64,000 nt of DNA from WQXF01 sp031552825 (GCA_031552825.1 JAVBMD010000026.1:1-64000); one strand, 5' to 3'. Shown: positions 51,012 through 59,849, numbered from the stretch's first letter. Numbers and translations: made by a program. The notes: generated from the letters alone by a model not told the origin.

Positions 51012-52145
51012 TTACAGGTAATCGTTGAAATCGACCGGGGAGAGCAGGATGGTGTAGAAGTTCTTGAACTCCTGACCATTGGCGTCGGTGTAGGTCTTGA
51101 CGCGGGCGCCGGGGATGCGATCCTCGAACAGCTTCATCAGGGTGGCGGAATCGTTGCGATCCTTGATGTTGCCGGCGATGAAATCCTTGGCGTAGGCCAC
51201 ACCAACCTCGATGCTGGTCATGGCGACGGGGGAAGCCCAGGTGGAGAAGCGACCCACAGCGTCGCTCTCCTTGAGCTTGGCGGCGACAGTCTTCAGCGCG
51301 GCGTCGTTACCGGCGGCGATATCCAGCTCCAGCGACAGGGAGGACGGGAAGCCGTGGTACGGGCTGGGGCAGCAGGGCTGCGGATAGTAGGCGTTCGGCT
51401 GCGCCAGAACGGCGCTCTGCAGCGGAACCTGCATGCCGCAGTTGGTGGTGAAGAAGGCGACCTTCTTGCCTTCGTACTTCTTCATCTGGGCAGGCACGTC
51501 TTCCAGAATGAACTGCTGGGAGGCGGCCAAGCCAGCCTCGGCGGTGGGATCCGGCGCGACAACGTCGACCAGCTCGATGCCCAGCGCGTCCGCGTTCTTC
51601 TTGAGCAGCTCGTGGCGCGCCACGATCAGCTCCATCGCCATGTGGCGGGGGAAGGAGTAGTGGATCAGAACATCCACGCCCCACTTGGAGCAGGTTTCCA
51701 TAATCAGGTCGCCCTGGCCAACTTCGTCGGCATACATGACCAAGTCGGAAGCGGCGGAGATGACGGCCGGATCCTCCTGCGGGGTGGCGGCGATGAGCAG
51801 GATGTCGTCGCGGCCCATTTCGCGGATCTTGCTGAACGCCGGAGCGCAGCCCGGAACGGCCTGGCACATCACGATCGCCTTAACGTCGGGATCGGAAGCG
51901 AAAGCCACCAGCTTGGAGACGGTGGTCTCCTGCTCGGCCATGAAGTTATCGGGATAGGTGTCGATGATGATATGGTCGGGGTCGGCCTTGAGCTCATTTT
52001 CGGCGGCGCGATACTCTTCCTCGTTCTGGGAGACAGTACCGGTCAGAATGGCGATCTTGTACTTCGACGCATCCGAAGCGAACGCGGGGATCGCCAAGCT
52101 CAGCAACAGAGCGAGCACCAGCAGCAGACTGAGAGACTTTTTCAT
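51012..52145 (-). CDS. DUF3798 periplasmic-type binding protein
   Basis: A 377-residue secreted protein. The signal peptide MKKSLSLLLVLALLLSLAIP is cleaved near AFA/SD and has no lipobox. The mature part (YKIAILTGTVSQNEEEYRAAE, NFMAEQETTVSKLVAFASDP, FPRHMAMELIVARHELLKK) matches the DUF3798 family, a variant of the type I periplasmic-binding fold. It contains several Cys (PQPCCPSPYHGFP). As first gene of an ABC operon it is the solute receptor. The ligand is unknown; operon type suggests nucleosides or related. Ribosome site AGAGGAGG. Confidence 0.85.
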   Translation of the reverse strand: MKKSLSLLLVLALLLSLAIPAFASDASKYKIAILTGTVSQNEEEYRAAENELKADPDHIIIDTYPDNFMAEQETTVSKLVAFASDPDVKAIVMCQAVPGCAPAFSKIREMGRDDILLIAATPQEDPAVISAASDLVMYADEVGQGDLIMETCSKWGVDVLIHYSFPRHMAMELIVARHELLKKNADALGIELVDVVAPDPTAEAGLAASQQFILEDVPAQMKKYEGKKVAFFTTNCGMQVPLQSAVLAQPNAYYPQPCCPSPYHGFPSSLSLELDIAAGNDAALKTVAAKLKESDAVGRFSTWASPVAMTSIEVGVAYAKDFIAGNIKDRNDSATLMKLFEDRIPGARVKTYTDANGQEFKNFYTILLSPVDFNDYL

Positions 52146-52275
52146 GGTTGTTCCTCCTCTTTCCTACTTTTGCCACATACCTTCGCGGGGACGGGGAACC
52201 ATCTATGGAACCCATTTCGGGGTGCCATGCGAAAAGCGTATCCCTCCATCGCTCAGGAAGGATAAATATGTAGAG

Positions 52276-52305
52276 ATTATACTGTACCATGAGTGGCACT
52301 GTCAA
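52276..52305 (-). promoter_or_regulatory. Promoter of the DUF3798 ABC operon
   Basis: Minus strand TTGACA (52305-52300), an 18-base spacer, TATAAT (52281-52276). It leaves a ~125-base leader (52146-52270) containing GGTTCC direct repeats. I could not match that leader to a known riboswitch. Confidence 0.85.
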
Positions 52306-52358
52306 GGCGAAATCCGGCGATTTGCAGGACAAAAGCTTCGCGATTGCAAAAAATAACG

Positions 52359-52387
52359 TTGACATAGAATCGATCCCGTGATAAGAT
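52359..52387 (+). promoter_or_regulatory. Promoter of the metal ATPase gene
   Basis: TTGACA (52359-52364), a 17-base spacer, TAAGAT (52382-52387). Confidence 0.8.
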
Positions 52388-52396
52388 CATATCATC

Positions 52397-52418
52397 ATAT
52401 GAACAAACATTCATGTAT
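52397..52418 (+). promoter_or_regulatory. ArsR/SmtB-like operator
   Basis: ATATGAACAAACATTCATGT followed by AT: half-sites TGAA and TTCA six bases apart, within outer ATA/TAT. This is close to the TGAACA-type operators bound by ArsR/SmtB metal sensors, and lies just past the -10 box. No arsR-type gene is in the window. Confidence 0.55.
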
Positions 52419-52442
52419 TAAAAGGCGAAAGGAGCGAGCGCG

Positions 52443-54587
52443 ATGGCAGTGACGCAAAAACCCGGCGGTTCCGGCGAATTGACCATACAGTTTCAGGGGT
52501 TAGCCTGTGCGCATTGCGCGGGGAAAATTGAGGAGGAGGTGCGCAAGCACGCGCTGATCGAGCAAGCGAGCCTCAGCTTCGCAACCCAGCGCATGCGCGT
52601 GTACTTGGCGGAAAATACAGCGGCTTCGCAGGCGCTTCGGGCGATTCAGGAAATCGCGCGCAAGATTGAGCCGGAGGTGACGGCCGTAATGGCGGAGGAA
52701 GCGGAGGAGCCGGATGCCGCCGGGCGGGCGCATGAACAGGAGCGCGGCGCGACGCAAAGCCAGCGCGGCGAGTGGATTCGCTTAGGCGCGGCGCTGGCGC
52801 TATTTGCCTTCGGGTTGCTGCTTGGCGAGAGATGGATGCGCACGGCGGTGCTTGTTGCCGTGTATCTGGTTTCGGGCTACGATGTGCTGCTCCGCGCCGC
52901 GAAAAACATCCTGCGCGGCAAGATTTTCGATGAGAACTTCTTGATGGCGGTGGCGTCGGTGAGCGCCATGGCGCTAGGCGAGTATGCCGAAGGCGTGGCG
53001 GTCATGATCTTTTATCAGGTGGGCGAGGCGTTTCAGGAGCGCGCCGTGGGTCGATCGCGCCGCTCTATCGCCGCTTTGCTGAACATCCGGCCAGAGGTGG
53101 CCAACGTGGTGAAGGGCGATGCGGTGCGTGCGGTGAAGCCGGAGCAGGTGGCGGTCGGCGCGGTGCTGCAGGTCAAGCCCGGCGAGCGGGTGCCGCTGGA
53201 CGGCGTGGTGCTGCGCGGCCGCGCGACGCTGGATACCTCGGCGCTGACCGGCGAATCGATGCCCAGCGAGGTAGGCGAGGGCGATGAGGTGCTCAGCGGC
53301 TGCGTGAGCCGCGACGGGCTGCTGCAAATCCGCGTGACGCGCGTGTACGGCGAATCCACCGTCGCGAAGATTCTCGACATGGTGGAGCACGCGGGCGAGC
53401 GCAAGACGCGCACCGAGCGGTTCATAACCCGGTTCGCACGGGTGTATACGCCGGTGGTGGTGCTGGCGGCGGTGGCGCTGGCCATCGTGCCGCCGCTGGT
53501 GCTGGGCGGGGATTTTTCCACATGGATCCACCGAGGGCTGACGTTTCTTGTGGTTTCCTGCCCTTGTGCGCTGGTGATTTCGGTGCCGCTGGGGTATTTC
53601 GGCGGCATCGGCGCGGCGTCGCGCGCCGGGATTCTGTGCAAGGGCAGCGACGCGCTGGACGCGCTCTGCGCCCTGCGTGCGATGGTGTTCGACAAAACCG
53701 GTACGCTGACGCAAGGGAAATTCGTGCTCAGCAAGGCCGCCCCGGCGGCAGGCATCGACGAGGTTGACCTGCTGCACGCTGCCGCCGCCGCCGAGCAGGC
53801 CAGCAATCATCCCATCGCCGAATCCATCCTGCGCGCGGCGCAGGGGGCGGAGCTGCCCGCTGTGCTGGAGGCCGAGGAGATCGCCGGGCATGGCGTGCGC
53901 GTTGAAATTGAAGGGCATACGCTGCTGGCGGGCAACGCCAAACTGATGGCGCGCTACGGCGTCGCGACCGAGGCGCTTTCGTTGCCCGGCAGCGTGATCT
54001 ATGTGGCGCGCGACGGCCGGTACCTCGGCGCGCTGGCGGTTGAGGATGCCATCAAGCCCGACGCTTCGGCGGCGCTGGCCGAGATGAAGCGGCAGGGGAT
54101 TCGCGTCACAGTGATGCTCACCGGCGACCGCGCCGAGGTGGCGCGGGACGTGGCGGCGCGCGTCGGCATCGACGAGGTACACGCGCAACTGCTGCCCGGC
54201 GACAAATTGGAACTGTTTGAAGGCATGCTGGCCGAGCCGCACGCCGGAAAGATCGGGTTTGTCGGCGACGGCATCAACGACGCGCCGGTGTTGGCGCGCG
54301 CCGATGTGGGCATCGCCATGGGCGGTTTGGGCGCCGACGCCGCCATCGAGGCCGCCGACGTGGTGCTGATGACCGACCAGCCCGGCAAGATCGCCGCCGC
54401 TATGCGCATCGCGCGCGGCACGCGGCGCATCGTGACGCAGAACATCGCGCTGGCGCTGGGCATCAAGGCTATCGTGCTGGCGCTGTCGGCGGTGGGTTTG
54501 GCCAACATGTGGGCGGCGGTGTTTGCCGATGTGGGCGTATCGATCCTAGCGATTTTCAATGCGATGCGGGCGATGCGGGTGCGGTAA
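52443..54587 (+). CDS. Heavy-metal P1B-type ATPase (Zn/Cd/Pb type)
   Basis: A 714-residue pump. The N-terminal HMA domain has C22-x2-C25 (GLACAHCAGKI). An acidic/charged linker (~82-108) leads to transmembrane helices; CPC is at 373-375 (VSCPCALVIS); phosphorylated Asp417 is in DKTGT; the TGES loop is at ~269-272; the hinge GDGINDAPVLARADVGIAMG is present. The CPC context and C-terminal region fit Zn2+/Cd2+ exporters (ZntA/CadA) rather than copper pumps. It has its own promoter with an ArsR/SmtB-like site. Its last 32 bases overlap the convergent sdaAA gene. Confidence 0.92.
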   Translation: MAVTQKPGGSGELTIQFQGLACAHCAGKIEEEVRKHALIEQASLSFATQRMRVYLAENTAASQALRAIQEIARKIEPEVTAVMAEEAEEPDAAGRAHEQERGATQSQRGEWIRLGAALALFAFGLLLGERWMRTAVLVAVYLVSGYDVLLRAAKNILRGKIFDENFLMAVASVSAMALGEYAEGVAVMIFYQVGEAFQERAVGRSRRSIAALLNIRPEVANVVKGDAVRAVKPEQVAVGAVLQVKPGERVPLDGVVLRGRATLDTSALTGESMPSEVGEGDEVLSGCVSRDGLLQIRVTRVYGESTVAKILDMVEHAGERKTRTERFITRFARVYTPVVVLAAVALAIVPPLVLGGDFSTWIHRGLTFLVVSCPCALVISVPLGYFGGIGAASRAGILCKGSDALDALCALRAMVFDKTGTLTQGKFVLSKAAPAAGIDEVDLLHAAAAAEQASNHPIAESILRAAQGAELPAVLEAEEIAGHGVRVEIEGHTLLAGNAKLMARYGVATEALSLPGSVIYVARDGRYLGALAVEDAIKPDASAALAEMKRQGIRVTVMLTGDRAEVARDVAARVGIDEVHAQLLPGDKLELFEGMLAEPHAGKIGFVGDGINDAPVLARADVGIAMGGLGADAAIEAADVVLMTDQPGKIAAAMRIARGTRRIVTQNIALALGIKAIVLALSAVGLANMWAAVFADVGVSILAIFNAMRAMRVR

Positions 54588-55461
54588 GCGCGGAAGCCCG
54601 CATCCGCTCGGTGACAGCCTGCCCGGTGGGGGTGGCGGCCAAGCCGCCTTCGCCGGTTTCGCGCAGCGAGGCGTGCATTTTCTCGCCGACCTCGCGCATG
54701 GCGTCGACCACCTCGTCGGGCGGGACGGCGCTGCGGATGCCGCAGAGCGCCATTTCGGCGGCGGAGAGCGCGCAGGCCGCTCCCATAGCGTTGCGCTTGA
54801 CGCAAGGCACCTCCACCAGCCCGGCGACCGGGTCGCATACCAGCCCCATCAGCCCCTTGAGCGCCAGCGCGCAGGCGTGAACGCAAGCGGCGGCATCCCC
54901 GCCGCGCAGAAAGGTCAGCGCCGCCGCCGCCATGCCCGCCGCGCTGCCGATCTCGGCTTGACAGCCTCCTTCGGCACCGGCGATGCAGGCGCGCGAGGCG
55001 ATGACCTGACCGATCCCGGCGGCCACGTACAGCGCATGCAGCATCTCTTCCTCGGAGCTGGCCTGCAAATCCGCGTAGGGCAGCAGCACGGCGGGCAGCA
55101 CGCCGCAGGCTCCCGCAGTGGGCGCGGCGACGATGCGGCGCATGCAGGCGTTGGATTCGCCCATCATCAGCGCCTGCGCCAGCACGTTGCCGAAGTAAGC
55201 GCCGCATAGCGTGTTGCCCTGCGCCGTCCATTCGGCCATGCGCGCGCCGTCGCCGCCGATCAGCCCGCTGGTGGAGCGATCCCCGGCGCGGTAGGCGTCC
55301 CGCGCGTCGCGCATCGCGCGATAGAGCGCCGCCATACGGGCGAGGCTGTCGCTCTCCTCGGCCTGACGATCTTCCATATCTTGAAGCTGGATCAGCCGCC
55401 AGAGCGGCTGGTTTTTGCTTTGCGCATCGGTTACCATCTGGGCAAAAGCGGTGTAAGCCAT
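54556..55461 (-). CDS. sdaAA: L-serine dehydratase, alpha subunit
   Basis: A 301-residue subunit of the [4Fe-4S] L-serine deaminase that converts L-serine to pyruvate and ammonia. Motifs: STSGLIGGDGARM, RIVAAPTAGACGVLPA, CIAGAEGGCQAEIGSA and CDPVAGLVEVPCVKRNA. The cysteines in ACG, GGCQ and LVCDP are cluster ligands. Ribosome site AGGAGG. It follows the beta-subunit gene by 13 bases. Confidence 0.95.
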   Translation of the reverse strand: MAYTAFAQMVTDAQSKNQPLWRLIQLQDMEDRQAEESDSLARMAALYRAMRDARDAYRAGDRSTSGLIGGDGARMAEWTAQGNTLCGAYFGNVLAQALMMGESNACMRRIVAAPTAGACGVLPAVLLPYADLQASSEEEMLHALYVAAGIGQVIASRACIAGAEGGCQAEIGSAAGMAAAALTFLRGGDAAACVHACALALKGLMGLVCDPVAGLVEVPCVKRNAMGAACALSAAEMALCGIRSAVPPDEVVDAMREVGEKMHASLRETGEGGLAATPTGQAVTERMRASALTAPASPASH

Positions 55462-55474
55462 AGGGGGGAACCTC

Positions 55475-56137
55475 CTAATATTCTCCGTTTAAATAAATGA
55501 CCTTGTCCACTGCCGGTTGCCCGCGCAGCGCGCGGAGCATGTCCTCGGTCACGGCCTGATCGGTGCACAGCACCATGATGGCGCGGCCGCCGCGCTGATC
55601 GCGGTAGAGGTGCATGGTGGCAATGTTGACGCCGCGCGCCGCCGTTACCTTGGCAACTTCGGCCACCTGTCCCGGCCGGTCGCGATGGTAGACGATCAGC
55701 GTGCGGGAATCGCCGGTGAAGGAGGCGTCGAGGCCGTCGAGCCGATCCACGCGGATGCGCCCGCCGCCCAGCGAGGCGGCTTCGACTTCCAACGTGCCGC
55801 CGCTTGCGCCGGTCAGCGTGATGCGCGCGCTGTTAGGATGCGCGCCGCGCAGCGTCACCGTACCCAGCGTCACCGCCAGTCCGGAGCGCTGCGCCAGCTC
55901 AAAGCTGTGCGGGATGTTCGAATCATCGGGCGCGAGGCCGAGCAGCCCCGCTACCAGCGCGCGATCGGTGCCGTGTCCCGCGCCGGTGGCGGCAAAGGAG
56001 CCGTGCAGCAGGATATCGGCGCGCACGGGCGGTTCGCACAGCAGCGCGCGTGCCACTAGGCCGATGCGTACCGCACCGGCAGTATGCGAACTGGAAGGGC
56101 CGACCATCACCGGGCCGAGAATGTCGAATAGATTCAT
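55475..56137 (-). CDS. sdaAB: L-serine dehydratase, beta subunit with ACT domain
   Basis: A 220-residue subunit. MNLFDILGPVMVGPSSSHTAGAVRIG is the family start, HGSFAATGAGHGTDRALVAGLLG follows, and residues ~145-220 are an ACT domain (RTLIVYHRDRPGQVAEVAKVTA) likely sensing serine. It pairs with the alpha subunit to form the Clostridial two-subunit enzyme. The ribosome site AAAGGAG is about 12 bases from the ATG, a long spacing. Confidence 0.94.
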   Translation of the reverse strand: MNLFDILGPVMVGPSSSHTAGAVRIGLVARALLCEPPVRADILLHGSFAATGAGHGTDRALVAGLLGLAPDDSNIPHSFELAQRSGLAVTLGTVTLRGAHPNSARITLTGASGGTLEVEAASLGGGRIRVDRLDGLDASFTGDSRTLIVYHRDRPGQVAEVAKVTAARGVNIATMHLYRDQRGGRAIMVLCTDQAVTEDMLRALRGQPAVDKVIYLNGEY

Positions 56138-56200
56138 GCCGATATCTGCTCCTTTGCGTTTGCCGTAGGATTCCCATAGTGTAGAACGGAAATCCTAGAA

Positions 56201-56229
56201 TTGCAAGCGCTGTGCGGTCATGCTATACT
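56201..56229 (+). promoter_or_regulatory. Promoter of the HAD/flippase operon
   Basis: TTGCAA (56201-56206), a 17-base spacer, TATACT (56224-56229) with an extended TGC. Confidence 0.8.
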
Positions 56230-56274
56230 AACAAATGATGAATTTTTTTGAGAAAGCATTGTAAAGGAAACATC

Positions 56275-56874
56275 ATGAAAAAAAGAGCCGATTTGGACGC
56301 TATCGTATTCGATGTAGGCAACGTGCTGCTTAGATATGATCCTTTGGCCTGCTTGAGCGAGCGATTTCCTGCGCAAGCATCGCGCATCAACGAGGCCATC
56401 TTTCAATCGCCGCACTGGGCGGAGATCGACCGGAGCGTGATGACCGACGAGGAAATCTTCGCGCGCATGGTGAAGGAAGCGCCCGATATGGCCGAGTGGA
56501 TTGAACCGGCCATCGCGTCGTATCCGGACATGATTCACCCGATTCGGGAGACCATCGACCTGCTGCCGCGCCTCAAGGAGGCGGGGTATAAGCTGTACGT
56601 GCTTTCCAACTTCGGCGCGGACTACTTTGCGCGCACGCGGGCGCGGTTTTCGTTCTTCGACCAGTTCGATGGGCTGCTGATTTCGGGCGAGGAGCGCGTG
56701 CTCAAGCCGGATGCGGCGATCTATCTGCTGTTGATCCACCGCTTCGGGCTGAACCCTTCGCGCACGCTGTTCTTGGACGATAAGCAGGAGAACATCGACG
56801 GCGCGGAAGCGGTGGGGCTGCGCGGATTATGCTTCGAGCGGGCGGAACAGTTGGCCGGGCTGCTAGAGGGCTAG
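56275..56874 (+). CDS. HAD-superfamily phosphatase (YihX-like)
   Basis: A 199-residue protein starting MKKRADLDAIVFDVGNVLLRYD. The first motif FDVGNVLL has Asp then Gly where most HADs have a second Asp, as in E. coli YihX (glucose-1-phosphate phosphatase). Motif II is VLSNFG, motif III KPDAAIY and motif IV FLDDKQENIDGA. It should dephosphorylate a sugar phosphate or similar. ATG 56275 follows AAAGGAAACATC. The next gene begins 63 bases after its stop. Confidence 0.88.
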   Translation: MKKRADLDAIVFDVGNVLLRYDPLACLSERFPAQASRINEAIFQSPHWAEIDRSVMTDEEIFARMVKEAPDMAEWIEPAIASYPDMIHPIRETIDLLPRLKEAGYKLYVLSNFGADYFARTRARFSFFDQFDGLLISGEERVLKPDAAIYLLLIHRFGLNPSRTLFLDDKQENIDGAEAVGLRGLCFERAEQLAGLLEG

Positions 56875-56936
56875 CGCGCGGCGCCGGTTCCTATCAAAAC
56901 CCGCCGGGCTATCGCGCGGCGGAGCGGGAGGTTCCC

Positions 56937-57995
56937 TTGAGCGTTTTGGATAAGCGCAAAACCAAGATCTCGCGCTGGATGTGGTTTAATCTGATTTCGC
57001 TGGCGGTAACCGCGGTGGTGCTGCTGGCGGTGGTGGTGGGCAATCGCGGCCTGGGCGGATTGTTTGCGCGCTGGGGGTCGCTGAATCCCAAGTGGATGCT
57101 GACCGCGCTGGGCGCCATGGTGGGGTATTGGCTGCTCGAGGGATGGACGCTGCATATACTCATCGGCTGCTTGTACCAAGGCGTTCCGTTCCGCAGCGAT
57201 CTGCGCACCGCGATGATCGGCCAGCTTTACAGCGCGCTGACGCCCTTCGCCAGCGGCGGGCAGCCGGTGCAGCTGATTTATATGCAGCGGGACGGGCTGG
57301 ACGCCGGCGGCGCGGGCTCGGTGCTTACTGTGAAATCCATCGTGTACCAGTTGGGCATGATGCTGGTCGCGCTGGTGGCGATCATATTCAGCTATCGCTT
57401 TTTTAAGGAGCAGGTTCCCGCGTTCGGCGTGCTGGCGACGCTTGGATTCGTCGTGAATTTCGTGGTTACGCTGAGCATGCTGATGCTCCTGATTTCGCCG
57501 GGCTTGACGCGCAAACTGTACCGGGGCATCGTGAAGGTGCTGCATGCGGTGCGGCTGGTGCGCGACCCGGAGGTGGTCAATGAAAAAGCGCGCGTGCAGT
57601 TTGAAATTTTTCATCAGAGCGCGCGGCGGTTTGAGAAAAGGCGCGCCAAGGCGATCGTCGTTTTATGGATGACCTTCATGCAGCTGATCTCGATGTATCT
57701 GGTGCCGTACTTGATTTACCGGGCCTTTGGCTATTCGCAGGCCAGCCTGGTACACATGGTATCGGCGGTGGCGTTTGTGTCGATGGTATCGGCGTTTGTG
57801 CCGTTGCCGGGTGGCTCGGGCGGCGCGGAAGGCACCTTTGTGCTGTTTCTCTCTCTCTTCTTTCCGGAGAAGGATTTGCTGGTGGCGCTGCTGCTGTGGC
57901 GCATCATCACTTATTATCTAGGCATGCTGGTCGGCGCGCTGGTGATGACGGTCTCCCGCAAGCGTCAGCGCGCGTGCATTCGGTTGCCACAATAG
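56937..57995 (+). CDS. Flippase-like membrane protein (UPF0104/YbhN; MprF N-terminal type)
   Basis: A 352-residue protein with about eight helices. Family motifs: MIGQLYSALTPFASGGQPVQL and MVSAFVPLPGGSGGAEGTF, the latter the conserved glycine-rich loop. Relatives flip lipids such as lysyl-phosphatidylglycerol or polyprenyl-linked sugars. The catalytic synthase domain of MprF is absent. TTG 56937 is chosen since GGGAGG lies 5 bases upstream; upstream in-frame codons lie in the HAD coding tail. It continues the HAD operon. Confidence 0.82.
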   Translation: MSVLDKRKTKISRWMWFNLISLAVTAVVLLAVVVGNRGLGGLFARWGSLNPKWMLTALGAMVGYWLLEGWTLHILIGCLYQGVPFRSDLRTAMIGQLYSALTPFASGGQPVQLIYMQRDGLDAGGAGSVLTVKSIVYQLGMMLVALVAIIFSYRFFKEQVPAFGVLATLGFVVNFVVTLSMLMLLISPGLTRKLYRGIVKVLHAVRLVRDPEVVNEKARVQFEIFHQSARRFEKRRAKAIVVLWMTFMQLISMYLVPYLIYRAFGYSQASLVHMVSAVAFVSMVSAFVPLPGGSGGAEGTFVLFLSLFFPEKDLLVALLLWRIITYYLGMLVGALVMTVSRKRQRACIRLPQ

Positions 57996-58010
57996 CGGGA
58001 AGGAAGTTAC

Positions 58011-59735
58011 ATGCGAGACAAACATCGGCTTCAACCTGTGGCTTGGCGCCTCGCGATGCTGTGCGCGATGGCGGCGTTGCTTCTGCTGTGCGGATGTTCG
58101 GCGGCCGCCGAGACGCTGCCGGAGGTGCGCATCTTCGCGGAGCTGATGCCCGATGGGAGCCTGCAGGTTTCCGAGCAGGTGGTCTATGCGCTGGGCGCGC
58201 GGGTGCGCAGCATCTCCCACACGCTGGAGGCGGCGCGCGCCGAGGATATCGAGGACATCTCGGTTTCCGCGCGCCTGCCTGACGGTCAGATGGTTTTCTT
58301 TCGCCAACAGGAGAGCGCGACGCTGAGCAACAGCGAGGCGCTCACGATGCGGCGCACCGACAACACCCATGTTTTGCTGACGCTGATTCACCCGTTTCCC
58401 GTCGAGGGCGGGCGGCTGATGGTGAACTGCCAATATACCGTGCGCAACGTGGCGCGGCGGTATCCCGATATGGGAACCTTCACGTGGGACGCGCTGGGCA
58501 GCCACGGCTGGGACGCGGACATCGAGCGGTGGTCGCTGCACATTGCGCTGCCGATTACCGTGCAGGACCCGCTGAGCGTGGCGCGGCTTGCCATGCCCCG
58601 CCATACTGAGTTTACGCGCGGCGCGGACGGCCTGCGCTTCGCGGCGGACGCGGTAAAAGCCGGGGCGCGTGCGCGCGTGCGCGTGGATTTTCCCGCCACA
58701 GCGTTGCCGTATGTGTCCTACGCCGCCAACCAGCCGCTGGCGGCGCTGCGCGAGCAAGAGCAGGCGATGCGAAACAAGGCGCTGATGATCGGCACCGGTT
58801 GGGCGGCGCTGTGCCTGCTTGCGACGGCTGGGCTAAGCCTCTGGTTTTATCATCGTGTGGACAAGGATCCGCGCGCGCTGCCGCCGACGCTTCGGCACGG
58901 CCCTTCGCTGGGCATCACCGCGCCGGCTGAGCTTTCCGCGCTGATGCCGTTGTCCTTTGGCGCTGGTTCGCGCGATCTGGCGGCGATGCTGCTGCATCTC
59001 GTACACCGCAACCATTTAACGCTGTTGCCGCCGCCCACGGGCCTGCCGCTGACGCGCGCTACGATGGATATGCTGCGCATCACACGCCGCCCCGCGCCCC
59101 ACGATACGTTGCTGGACGGTGAGTTTTTTCTGATTCATTGGCTGATCGATACGCTGGGCGACGGCAAGTCGGTGACGCTGGAACAGATCCGCCGGGCGCC
59201 GCGCAAGCAGTACCGCAGCGATTACGCCGTATGGCGGCGGCTGGTCGATGAGCAGGTCGCGCAGCGGCCGTGGTTTGAGAACCTGAGCCCGTATCGCGAA
59301 ATTTTGGCAGCCGTCGGCGGGGTTTTTCTGCTGGGCACGCCGCTGATTGCGCTGCTATTGCACGCGCCGCGCGCTTGGTGGGCGTTGCCGGTTGCGGCGC
59401 TGACGGTGGCCTACGCGCTGCGCATGCGCCGCCGCACCCCGGCGGCGGCGATGGAGGTGCAGCGGTGGCGTGCGCTGCAGGCGCAGCTCAAGGAAGGCAC
59501 GGTGCGCGGTGCGGACACCATCGCGCAATGGGAGCGGATCTTGCTCTATTCGGAGGCATTGGGCGCGGGGCGCGAAGCGGCGGAGGCCTTGCAACGCGCC
59601 GCCAACGCCGAGCCCGGCGGCGTGCCGTGGCCGGACGCGCGGGAGGCCACCTTCCTCGCTTGGCCGCTGCTGGAGTACGGGAACCGGTTGCCGCGCTGGT
59701 TTGAGTTATTTTGCGAGGGCGTCGTTGCGAAGTAA
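58011..59735 (+). CDS. DUF2207 membrane protein
   Basis: A 574-residue protein. The signal/anchor (~12-30) contains LLLLCGCSA, a possible lipobox. A ~220-residue extracytoplasmic domain follows (PEVRIFAELMPDGSLQVSEQVVYALG; GTFTWDALGSHGWDADIERW), then TM ~262-282, a cytosolic part with LRHGPSLGITAPAELSALMPLSFG (the DUF2207 PPE-like region), and two more helices ~430-470. The function of DUF2207 is unknown. It is 15 bases after the flippase-like gene. Confidence 0.83.
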   Translation: MRDKHRLQPVAWRLAMLCAMAALLLLCGCSAAAETLPEVRIFAELMPDGSLQVSEQVVYALGARVRSISHTLEAARAEDIEDISVSARLPDGQMVFFRQQESATLSNSEALTMRRTDNTHVLLTLIHPFPVEGGRLMVNCQYTVRNVARRYPDMGTFTWDALGSHGWDADIERWSLHIALPITVQDPLSVARLAMPRHTEFTRGADGLRFAADAVKAGARARVRVDFPATALPYVSYAANQPLAALREQEQAMRNKALMIGTGWAALCLLATAGLSLWFYHRVDKDPRALPPTLRHGPSLGITAPAELSALMPLSFGAGSRDLAAMLLHLVHRNHLTLLPPPTGLPLTRATMDMLRITRRPAPHDTLLDGEFFLIHWLIDTLGDGKSVTLEQIRRAPRKQYRSDYAVWRRLVDEQVAQRPWFENLSPYREILAAVGGVFLLGTPLIALLLHAPRAWWALPVAALTVAYALRMRRRTPAAAMEVQRWRALQAQLKEGTVRGADTIAQWERILLYSEALGAGREAAEALQRAANAEPGGVPWPDAREATFLAWPLLEYGNRLPRWFELFCEGVVAK

Positions 59736-59768
59736 TTGAGCGATCATTGAGCGGCATCTGTGCAAAGA

Positions 59769-59796
59769 GATCCATAGCAAAAGATCCATAGCAAAA
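59769..59796. repeat. 14-bp perfect tandem duplication
   Basis: GATCCATAGCAAAA occurs twice in tandem (59769-59782, 59783-59796), directly beside the following terminator stem. Confidence 0.9.
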
Positions 59797-59829
59797 GGCC
59801 GCCTAACGAGCGTCGCTCGGGGCGGCCTT
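59795..59829. terminator. Terminator between DUF2207 and M23 genes
   Basis: AAGGCCGCC / GGCGGCCTT with inner CGAGCG/CGCTCG. On the minus strand it is followed by TTTTGC. Confidence 0.75.
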
Positions 59830-59849
59830 CACCTTGCGTCGGTATTGCT

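Noticed and set aside
52146..52270. Riboswitch in the ~125-base leader of the DUF3798 operon
   Set aside because: I could not match conserved cores of purine, c-di-GMP, TPP, SAM or cobalamin riboswitches. Only GGTTCC direct repeats and weak stems are visible.
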